Positions 17,345 through 24,808 of a DNA stretch of 64,000 nucleotides are shown piece after piece (position 1 is the stretch's first letter; the number at the start of each line of letters is the position of its first letter). The notes under the pieces were generated by a model that saw only the letters and a list, made by a program, of their open reading frames with translations, searched no databases and was not told the DNA's origin. The DNA lies in contig CAYPET010000005.1 of assembly GCA_964409905.1 (NCBI GenBank), positions 98,682-162,681 on the forward strand. The letters run 5' to 3'. This stretch comes from JAGNRR01 sp964409905. GTDB taxonomy: Bacteria > Bacteroidota > Bacteroidia > Chitinophagales > Chitinophagaceae. Position numbers and translations under genes: made by a program.

Positions 17345-18973
17345 ATGCGAAGTCTAGTTTTTTTGTTTTTTATTCTTTCTTCTTTGATGGCTTGTTCTTC
17401 TGCAAATCAAGTGGACCTTGTGATATATAACGCGCGAATTGTTACTGTTAACGAAAATTGGGATACCGCCCAGGCTATAGCCGTAAAGGACGGGAAGATT
17501 TTTCAGATAGGCTCTAATAATGATCTATTGAAATTAAATCCCAAAGAAAAAATTGATGCCAATGGGCAATTCATGTATCCAGGCTTTATTGATGCGCATT
17601 GCCATTTTACAGGCTATGCAATGGATAATTATAAACTCGACCTAATTGGAACAACATCGTTTGATGAGATTATTGAAAAAGTAAATGAATATGCTAAAAC
17701 TTCCGATAGGGAGTGGATAGAGGGTAGAGGTTGGGACCAGAACGATTGGCCAGACAAACAGTTTCCGACAAAAGAAAAGTTAGATGAACTGTTTCCTGAC
17801 AAACCTGTTTTCTTGCTACGAGTTGATGGGCATGCCGCACTTTGCAATCAGAAAGCGCTTGATATTGCTCAAATTACATGTGATTTCCGCATTGATGGTG
17901 GTGAGAATATACTTAGTAACGGACAGTGCACCGGCGTATTAATAGACAATGCTATCGAAGTGGTCAGAAAGCATATCCCTAAATTGACAGAAGTTGATGC
18001 AATACAATATTTTAAACAAATGGAGAATGAGTGTTTCTCTTATGGATTAACATCCGTTGTTGACTGCGGTGTGCAAGATTATGTTATCGATTGGGCTCAG
18101 CAAGCCTATAAGAAAGGATTATTAATTCGTACATCTTTCATGCTAAGCGATACCAAAGAAAATTTCGAGCGATTTTTAAAACACCCACCACTCAAAACAG
18201 ATCGATTTCACGTATTTGGATATAAGTTTTATAGTGACGGCGCCTTGGGTTCGCGTGGAGCATATTTACTTAGCGATTATAGTGATAGGCACGGTCATAA
18301 AGGTTTTCTACTCAAATCTGCCGATAGTTTAAAGTGGGCAGCAACACAACTGGCCGATACGAAGTATCAAATGTGTACACATGCCATTGGCGATGGCGCC
18401 GTTCGCACTATGCTCGAAATATATGCATCGGTATTGAAAGGTAAAAATGATAAACGCTGGCGGATTGAACATGCGCAGGTTGTCGATAAAAATGATACGC
18501 ACTTTTTCGGAGACTATAATATTGTGCCGAGTGTGCAACCTACTCACGCTACAAGCGATATGTACTGGGCAGACAAACGCTTGGGTAATGCCAGAGTGAA
18601 GACGGCCTATGCTTATAAAGATTTATTAAAGGAAAACGGCTGGATGCCGTTGGGCACCGATTTTCCTGTTGAGGCCATTAATCCTTTCTATACTTTTTGC
18701 TCAGCGGTATGGCGGCAGGATGCGCAGCAGTTTCCGCCGAAAGGCTTTCAGCCCGAAAATTCTTTGTCGCGCAAAGAAGCTTTGCGCGGAATGACTATTT
18801 GGGCAGCTAAGTCTACTTTTGAAGAAGATAATAAGGGAAGTTTGGAAGTGGGCAAACTTGCGGATTTCGTACTGACCGATATCGATTTAATGCAAGATGA
18901 ATTTGTTAAAATTCATCGAGGTACAATCAGCAAAACATTTATTCATGGTCAACAGGTTTATAGTAAAAATTAG
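17345..18973 (+). CDS. YtcJ-like amidohydrolase lipoprotein
   Basis: 542 residues from the ATG at 17345 (the upstream TTG at 17336 is less likely). A lipobox (LSSLMAC, Cys17) predicts a lipoprotein. The rest is the Amidohydro_3 family: VDLVIYNARIVTVNENW beta-sandwich, metal-binding HxH in FIDAHCHFTGYA, DGALGSRGAYLLSDY, HAIGDGAV, RIEHAQVVD and GTDFPVEAINPF. The family includes exoenzyme-regulatory YtcJ-type hydrolases acting on amide or related bonds; the substrate is unknown. It overlaps the start of the next gene by 29 bases. Confidence 0.85.
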   Translation: MRSLVFLFFILSSLMACSSANQVDLVIYNARIVTVNENWDTAQAIAVKDGKIFQIGSNNDLLKLNPKEKIDANGQFMYPGFIDAHCHFTGYAMDNYKLDLIGTTSFDEIIEKVNEYAKTSDREWIEGRGWDQNDWPDKQFPTKEKLDELFPDKPVFLLRVDGHAALCNQKALDIAQITCDFRIDGGENILSNGQCTGVLIDNAIEVVRKHIPKLTEVDAIQYFKQMENECFSYGLTSVVDCGVQDYVIDWAQQAYKKGLLIRTSFMLSDTKENFERFLKHPPLKTDRFHVFGYKFYSDGALGSRGAYLLSDYSDRHGHKGFLLKSADSLKWAATQLADTKYQMCTHAIGDGAVRTMLEIYASVLKGKNDKRWRIEHAQVVDKNDTHFFGDYNIVPSVQPTHATSDMYWADKRLGNARVKTAYAYKDLLKENGWMPLGTDFPVEAINPFYTFCSAVWRQDAQQFPPKGFQPENSLSRKEALRGMTIWAAKSTFEEDNKGSLEVGKLADFVLTDIDLMQDEFVKIHRGTISKTFIHGQQVYSKN

Positions 18974-19996
18974 TTTTGGGTGGAAGTTATCTAGTGTACT
19001 CGTACTCGCCGGGTTGATTATACCAATGCATAGTTTTGCACAAGGCGAAGCTCTCAAACATGCCTTTGCAACTGAATTTTTTCAGGCATTTCGGCAAAAT
19101 GATGAACAAAAAATGACCTTTTATTTCGCTGATAGCCTAGTAGTTAATGAAGCGATTCATTTGATGCGTCAGGGCAGAAAGCATGAAACAAGTGATTTCA
19201 AAGATGATAGCACTTATCATCAAGAACAAAGTGTTGCGAGGAAAATGTACATTCAAAACCTTACGAGGAATCATGCTTCGTTGGAAGCGCTCGGGATTGA
19301 TTGGGCCAATGTGCGGCTTGATAGTGCTGTAATGCAATTGAAAAAAACACACCAACGTTAAAGGGTTTTCAGGCTGAGATATTTTTTAATGATTATGTCA
19401 TGCGGCTGAACATTGTTTTGTTCGATAGTGTTCGAAATCGGTTTTTCTGTCTTGATCCTGAAGTGCCTGTTTTACACCGAAAGCTTGGATTTAACGTAGG
19501 TAAACTGAAGAATTTGACAAATACAACTGCAGCAGTTGAGTTTCGTGATACCGAAACTGGCGAAAAATTAAAAATAACACCTAATAAGAAAGAAGCGATT
19601 GAACCAAATCTGCCAGGTGCTATGGCTGAGGAAAAAGATGAGGCGACACTTTCAAAAAAAACAAGCGATATGGATAGTAAAACTATTTATAGTGTTGTTG
19701 AGTCATTGCCACAATTCCCTGGCGGAGAAGAAAATATGAAAGAGTTTATTATGGCTAATTTGGTTTACCCAAGCGTAGCTGTTGAAAATGAGATTGAGGG
19801 TAAGGTTATTGTTCAATTTATAGTTAACCAAATTGGCGAAATAGAGGATGTGGAAATTTTACGACCGCTAGGAGGTGGGTGTAGTCAGGCAGCAATTGAC
19901 GTCGTTAAGCGCATGCCGAATTGGATTCCAAGCAAGCAAAATGGCAAAGCGGTGCGTGTTAGAATGCGCTTGCCAATTGCGTTTAGGCTGAAATAG
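18945..19996 (+). pseudogene. secreted TonB C-terminal domain protein, interrupted by a frameshift
   Basis: The first part (ATG at 18945; basic N-terminus, hydrophobic span, ...AFAQGEALKHAF..., an all-helical domain) stops at 19361. The C-terminal part continues in another frame from about 19340: KNTPTLKGFQAEIFFNDYV, then a linker and VESLPQFPGGEENMKEFIMANLVYP with the TonB C-terminal fold to the end. The frames meet at A7 (19341-19347); one extra A gives LKKNTPTLKG and a 350-residue protein. TonB-C domains transfer energy or bind outer-membrane partners. The loss may be genuine, a homopolymer sequencing error, or bridged by transcript slippage. Confidence 0.75.
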
Positions 19997-20012
19997 TCAA
20001 AAAATAAAGTGA

Positions 20013-20474
20013 TTATTTTTTCTTGCGATAATTCATTTCATATAACATAATCCAATCATGTGGCGTCATTTTACTCATCAATTCAGCAATTAAGTCGTAA
20101 GGGATATCATCCGGTTTTTTAAATCGAATACAGCTTTTGCCCATATCCAATTTGGATTTACAATGGTTGGGGTAGGATTTCACAAACCAATAATGGATTT
20201 CGTTGTTTGCGTAAATGCCCATATGGTATAACGCAATAAAATTTTTTTGCGATGCGATGCTTACAAAGGGCAATGGTATTTCGGGCGAACAATGATAACC
20301 GTCAGGGTAAATATTGTGTGGTACAACATAACTTGGCATTGAATATTGCATACGCTCCTCAAAACCTGAAGGCAGGTGTTGCTTTATCACCCTTTGCAGT
20401 TTTCTCATGGGTTTTTTACGATCTTCTGGTAATTGTTCGAAATACTCACGAATTGTACTGGCTTTGATTTGCAT
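20013..20474 (-). CDS. DUF1801 domain protein
   Basis: 153 residues matching the DUF1801 family: an N-terminal TIREYFEQLPEDRKKPMRKLQRVIKQHLP, the EERMQYSMPSYVV segment, IALYHMGIY, and GKSCIRFKKPDDIPYDLIAEL near the C-terminus. The fold is small alpha/beta; no catalytic activity is established. No signal peptide. It is a single gene on the reverse strand between the TonB-C pseudogene and the yceD operon. Confidence 0.85.
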   Translation of the reverse strand: MQIKASTIREYFEQLPEDRKKPMRKLQRVIKQHLPSGFEERMQYSMPSYVVPHNIYPDGYHCSPEIPLPFVSIASQKNFIALYHMGIYANNEIHYWFVKSYPNHCKSKLDMGKSCIRFKKPDDIPYDLIAELMSKMTPHDWIMLYEMNYRKKK

Positions 20475-20536
20475 AAGGCTAAAATACTAATAACAACAAT
20501 TTTGGTATCTAAAAGGCCTTTTTTTAATAAAAACAC

Positions 20537-20544
20537 TACTTTTG
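20537..20544 (+). promoter_or_regulatory. -7 element (TACTTTTG) for yceD-rpmF-plsX
   Basis: Exact TAnnTTTG match 20 bases before the yceD ATG; a GAGGTGG lies 2 bases before the ATG and could serve as a ribosome site. Confidence 0.6.
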
Positions 20545-20564
20545 CACTCCTTATATGAGGTGGT

Positions 20565-21104
20565 ATGAAGTGGCAAAGAGAATTCGAGATAGCTTTTGTA
20601 GGCTTGGCGCAGGGTGAACACCATTTCAACTACCACATAGAAGATAGTTTCTTTGAACATTTTGCAAAGCCTGATTTTGACAAGTCAGAAATAGAAGTAA
20701 AGATGACGTTAGATAAAAAGTCCGATGCTTTTCTACTTCATTTTGATATTCATGGAAAGGCTATGACAAGTTGCGACCGCTGTGGGGATGATTTTGAAAT
20801 GCAAATCTGGGATGAATTCGACCATGTGATTAAATTGGTTGATGATGCCGATGTTAGCAGAAAAAATGAATTAGACCCGGAAGTAATGTATGTATCACGT
20901 TTGGATAGCATTTTGGACGTTAGCACTCTGATTTATGAATACATCATTTTCAGTTTGCCTATTCAAAAAGTACATGGTACCGATGCCAAAGGGCAAAGCG
21001 AATGTAACCAAGAAGCAATAAATAGATTAAATACACATGCACCCAACACTAGTAATAAAATGTGGGATGCACTAAAGAATAAAATAAAAAACGAAAATAA
21101 ATAG
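20565..21104 (+). CDS. yceD: DUF177/YceD family ribosome-associated protein
   Basis: 179 residues. The CDRCGDDFEMQIWDEFDHVI segment, followed by an acidic DVSTLIYEYIIFSLPIQKVH, fits the DUF177 (YceD) family, which in other bacteria is needed for 23S rRNA or large-subunit accumulation. It is followed, with 2 bases between, by rpmF and then plsX: the widespread yceD-rpmF-plsX operon. The usual second Cys pair is reduced to a single Cys (C in QSECNQE). Confidence 0.9.
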   Translation: MKWQREFEIAFVGLAQGEHHFNYHIEDSFFEHFAKPDFDKSEIEVKMTLDKKSDAFLLHFDIHGKAMTSCDRCGDDFEMQIWDEFDHVIKLVDDADVSRKNELDPEVMYVSRLDSILDVSTLIYEYIIFSLPIQKVHGTDAKGQSECNQEAINRLNTHAPNTSNKMWDALKNKIKNENK

Positions 21105-21106
21105 TT

Positions 21107-21328
21107 ATGGCACATCCTAAGAGAAGACAATCCAGCCAACGTCAGGCCAAGCGGCGCACACACTATAAAGCTAGTGAGCCAACATTGAGTATTGACAAAA
21201 CTTCAGGAGAAGTTCACCAACGTCATCGTGCACATTGGGTTGAAAACAAACTCATGTACAAGGGTCGAGTGGTGATGGAGAAAGAAATTGTCGCCGACGT
21301 TGAAGTAGACGATTCTGACGCAGTTTAA
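21107..21328 (+). CDS. rpmF: 50S ribosomal protein L32
   Basis: 73 residues: MAHPKRRQSSQRQAKRRTHY is the conserved L32 N-terminus. It lacks the Cys pairs of zinc-binding L32 paralogues; the C-terminus is acidic (EVDDSDAV). It follows yceD by 2 bases and precedes plsX by 16. Confidence 0.96.
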   Translation: MAHPKRRQSSQRQAKRRTHYKASEPTLSIDKTSGEVHQRHRAHWVENKLMYKGRVVMEKEIVADVEVDDSDAV

Positions 21329-21344
21329 TCATTCCATAGCCCCT

Positions 21345-22271
21345 ATGCGCATTGGATTTGACATAATGGGTGGCGACCATGCTCCTCAGGAACCACTGAG
21401 TGCAGCATTGCGTTTTGCTGATGAAAATCCAGATGTAGCACTTTTTCTGTTTTATAATCAGGCCCAGCCAATCGCAGGATTGGAAACTGTAAAAAATGCA
21501 ATATTGGTACCTTGCGATGGCGTTATTGGTATGGATGAGCATCCTACCAAAGCATTGAAGGAAAAACCTAACGCAACGATTCCGGCCGGTTTTCATTATT
21601 TGGCATCAGGTAAAATTGATGCTTTTATCAGCACCGGTAATACAGGAATGATGATGGTAGGGGCAATGATGGTTGTTAAACCAATGGATGGGGTTTTACG
21701 GCCCACCATTCCAACCATGGTGCCGAAGCTTAATGGCGGACTGGGGCTTATTGCCGATGTTGGCTTGAATGCTGATTGTAAACCTGAAAACTTACGGCAA
21801 TTTGCTATTCTTGCGAGTGAATATGCAAGAATGGCGCAACATAACCCAAATCCAACGGTAGGGTTAATCAATATGGGTGAAGAAGAAGGGAAGGGGAATC
21901 TTGTGGCCAAGGAAGCCTATACTTTATTAAAAGAAAGCTCTAAGATAAATTTTGTAGGCAATATTGAAGGCCGCGACATCTTTTATGATAAAGCAGATGT
22001 CATGATTTGTGATGGCTATACGGGTAATGTGCTTTTGAAATTGGCTGAAAGTATTTATGATATTTTCTATCAAGAAAGAGGGCTTAAAGATGAATATTTA
22101 AAACGATTTGATTTTGAACAGTATGGGGGCACGCCTGTTCTCGGTGTGAATAAGCCCGTGATTGTTGGCCATGGTATTGCTAAGGCACCAGCGCTTCTGA
22201 ATATGCTGGATATGGCAAAACGTATGGTAGCCACTGATTTTTGTGGTGAACTGCAAAAAAAGTTTCATTAG
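21345..22271 (+). CDS. plsX: phosphate acyltransferase PlsX
   Basis: 308 residues. PlsX makes acyl-phosphate from acyl-ACP for phospholipid synthesis. Motifs: N-terminal IGFDIMGGDHAP, ISTGNTGMMM, NMGEEEGKGN and DGYTGNVLLK, all typical. It is the third gene of yceD-rpmF-plsX; fabH, which often comes next, is absent because lepA faces it from the opposite strand. Confidence 0.95.
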   Translation: MRIGFDIMGGDHAPQEPLSAALRFADENPDVALFLFYNQAQPIAGLETVKNAILVPCDGVIGMDEHPTKALKEKPNATIPAGFHYLASGKIDAFISTGNTGMMMVGAMMVVKPMDGVLRPTIPTMVPKLNGGLGLIADVGLNADCKPENLRQFAILASEYARMAQHNPNPTVGLINMGEEEGKGNLVAKEAYTLLKESSKINFVGNIEGRDIFYDKADVMICDGYTGNVLLKLAESIYDIFYQERGLKDEYLKRFDFEQYGGTPVLGVNKPVIVGHGIAKAPALLNMLDMAKRMVATDFCGELQKKFH

Positions 22272-22294
22272 AAAGTTTAAAAAAATACATTGAG

Positions 22295-22321
22295 AAAAGC
22301 CAAACGGAATGTTTAGCTTTT
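22295..22321. terminator. terminator between plsX and lepA
   Basis: 11-bp stem AAAAGCCAAAC/GTTTAGCTTTT (22295-22305 with 22311-22321) with one C-A mismatch, 5-base loop, T-run on each side; suitable for both convergent genes. Confidence 0.75.
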
Positions 22322-22337
22322 TTTATTTGAATTTTGG

Positions 22338-24131
22338 TTAATCGTCCAGCTTTAATACCGCCAAAAATGCTTCTTGTGGGATTTCAACATTTCCAATTTG
22401 GCGCATGCGTTTTTTACCTTCTTTTTGTTTTTCAAGGAGTTTTCGTTTTCGAGAGATGTCTCCACCATAACATTTAGCGGTTACATCTTTACGCATAGCA
22501 GAAATATTGGTACGGGCTAAAATTTTTGCACCAATTGCCGCTTGTATTGCAATTAAAAACTGCTGCCTTGGCAATAACTCTTTTAATTTTTCGCAAAGTT
22601 TACGACCAAAATCCTGTGCCCGATCACGGTGTATTAAAGCACTTAATGCATCTACTTTTTCACCGTTAAGCAAGATGTCCATTTTGGCGATATCACTTTT
22701 TCGATAACCAATTGGTGTATAGTCAAAAGATGCATACCCTCTGGTTTGACTTTTCAGTTTGTCGTAAAAGTCAAATACAATCTCTGTTAGTGGCAACTCA
22801 AACTCAAGCTCCACACGGTTTTCTGTAATATAGTTTTGATGTAAAATAATGCCTCTTTTGCCTATGCACAAGTTCATTATATTACCTATATATTCTGGTT
22901 TTGTTATAATCTGACCCTTAATGAAAGGCTCCTCAACACTATCTAATAAATTGGCCGAGGGCATTTCAGATGGGTTGTTAACGATTATTTCTTCACCTTT
23001 CGTTGTGTGAGCAATAAAGCTAACGTTAGGCACAGTGGTAATTACAGTTTGGTTATACTCTCGCTCTAGGCGCTCTTGTATAATTTCCATGTGCAGTAAA
23101 CCCAGAAAACCACAACGAAATCCAAAACCTAGTGCCTGAGAGGTTTCCAACTCGAATGTTAAGGACGCATCATTTAACTGAAGCTTTTCCATACATTCTC
23201 TTAATTCTTCAAAGTCATCGGTGTTTACAGGAAAAATACCTGCAAATACCATAGGTTTTACTTCTTCGTATCCGCGAACGGCTTGCTGAGTTGGATTGTC
23301 GGCATTGGTAATGGTGTCGCCAACCTTGACCTCTTTCGCATTTTTTATACCTGTAATAATGTAGCCTACATCACCTGCCTTCAAAATTTTTCGAGGTTCA
23401 GGCTTCATTTTCAAAACGCCAATTTCGTCGGCTTCGTAAATCTTATCAGTATTCAGGAACTTGACTTGCTCACCGGAACGGATAGTTCCACGGAAAATTC
23501 TATAATAAATGATTATCCCTCTAAAGCTATTAAAAACACTGTCAAAAATTAGTGCTTGCAATGATTCATCTTCATCACCTTCCGGAGCAGGAATTCGTTT
23601 GATAATGGCTTCTAGTATTTCATCAATGCCAATGCCATTTTTTGCACTAGCCAATAAAATGTCTTCTTTTTTTCCTCCAATCAAATCAATGATTTGATCC
23701 TGTACTTCCTCCACCATGGCTCCTTCCATATCAATTTTGTTGATGACGGGAATGATTTCCAGGTCATTTTCGATAGCTAAATAAAGATTGGAAATTGTTT
23801 GCGCTTGTATGCCTTGTGCTGCATCCACAAGTAGCAAAGCCCCTTCACAAGCAGCTAATGCACGGCTCACTTCGTAGCTAAAATCTACGTGTCCAGGTGT
23901 GTCTATCAGGTTTAGAACGTACTTTGTACCATCATGCACATAATCGATTTGAATAGCATGACTTTTAATGGTAATGCCTTTTTCTCTCTCCAGGTCCATG
24001 TCATCAAGGAACTGGTTTTTCATGTCACGCTCCCCAACACTTTGTGTTCGTTCTAATAATCTATCAGCCAAGGTGCTTTTGCCATGGTCTATATGTGCAA
24101 TAATGCAAAAGTTCCTTATATTTTTTTGCAT
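22338..24131 (-). CDS. lepA: elongation factor 4 (back-translocase)
   Basis: 597 residues, a ribosome-binding GTPase. G1 is AHIDHGKSTLADRL, G3 DTPGHVDFSYEV, G4 NKIDMEGA. The C-terminal part (YGGDISRKRKLLEKQKEGKKRMRQIGNVEIPQEAFLAVLK) is the LepA-specific domain that separates it from EF-G. A TACCTTCG element lies about 17 bases before the ATG on this strand. Confidence 0.97.
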   Translation of the reverse strand: MQKNIRNFCIIAHIDHGKSTLADRLLERTQSVGERDMKNQFLDDMDLEREKGITIKSHAIQIDYVHDGTKYVLNLIDTPGHVDFSYEVSRALAACEGALLLVDAAQGIQAQTISNLYLAIENDLEIIPVINKIDMEGAMVEEVQDQIIDLIGGKKEDILLASAKNGIGIDEILEAIIKRIPAPEGDEDESLQALIFDSVFNSFRGIIIYYRIFRGTIRSGEQVKFLNTDKIYEADEIGVLKMKPEPRKILKAGDVGYIITGIKNAKEVKVGDTITNADNPTQQAVRGYEEVKPMVFAGIFPVNTDDFEELRECMEKLQLNDASLTFELETSQALGFGFRCGFLGLLHMEIIQERLEREYNQTVITTVPNVSFIAHTTKGEEIIVNNPSEMPSANLLDSVEEPFIKGQIITKPEYIGNIMNLCIGKRGIILHQNYITENRVELEFELPLTEIVFDFYDKLKSQTRGYASFDYTPIGYRKSDIAKMDILLNGEKVDALSALIHRDRAQDFGRKLCEKLKELLPRQQFLIAIQAAIGAKILARTNISAMRKDVTAKCYGGDISRKRKLLEKQKEGKKRMRQIGNVEIPQEAFLAVLKLDD

Positions 24132-24224
24132 GTTGTTATAACTAAAAGCGAAGGTAATCCTTTCGAATCAGATAATCGTAAGGCTTAAATTAAAATGGTA
24201 TTATTAACCAATTAGAATACTAAT

Positions 24225-24656
24225 TTACCACTCTTCAGCTTCATCATTCGCTGTATAGCTGGATGGGCTAGGTGCTGACAAGTTATCAGTCTCCTCGACT
24301 TGATCCTCTGTTGAATTGAGGGTATCTACTTGTTGAGTAGATGTGCTCATATTCGCTTCTTCCGAATTATAATCATCATCGTCGTGATTGAATGCGTCGA
24401 AATCAAAATCAGGCATAAGCTCAGTTTTGACGTGATTTACAGTTTCTGTTAAAGCTTCAAGAAATTTATTGAAATCTTCTTTGTAAATGAAAATTTTGTG
24501 ACGATCATAGCCATCACCATCAAATCGCTTTTTACTTTCCGTAAGGGTTACAAAGTAATCATTGTTTTTTGTTGTTCTTACATCAAAGAAATAGGTGCGT
24601 CTTTTGCCGGCTCTTAGTCTTTTGCTGTAAATATTTTCGTTGTTATTATCATTCAT
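24225..24656 (-). CDS. PUR-alpha-like DNA/RNA-binding protein (DUF3276)
   Basis: 143 residues from the ATG at 24656 (an in-frame upstream ATG at 24692 is less likely). The N-terminal ~75 residues (YSKRLRAGKRRTYFFDVRTT, DYFVTLTESKKRFDGDGYD, IFIYKEDFNKFLEALTE) form the single PUR repeat of the DUF3276 family, which in Bacteroidota and spirochaetes binds single-stranded nucleic acids. The C-terminus is long, acidic and Ser/Thr-rich and probably disordered. Confidence 0.85.
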   Translation of the reverse strand: MNDNNNENIYSKRLRAGKRRTYFFDVRTTKNNDYFVTLTESKKRFDGDGYDRHKIFIYKEDFNKFLEALTETVNHVKTELMPDFDFDAFNHDDDDYNSEEANMSTSTQQVDTLNSTEDQVEETDNLSAPSPSSYTANDEAEEW

Positions 24657-24808
24657 CACTAAATACGTTTTGCTTTCCAAATTTATAATCAATATGATTA
24701 AAGCACGCTTTATTCTTGAAATTAATTTTACCCAAAAGTGATATATTAATTTTTCTTAAAATGGTCACTTATGTTTACTTTAGCTGTCGCTAAAAAAATT
24801 AAATTCTA

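Noticed and set aside
19338..19350. Classical -1 ribosomal frameshift site at the A7 run
   Set aside because: In the zero frame the codons are TTG AAA AAA ACA. Slipping back gives GAA in the P site, so the X-XXY-YYZ rule is not met. Transcript slippage or an indel is simpler.
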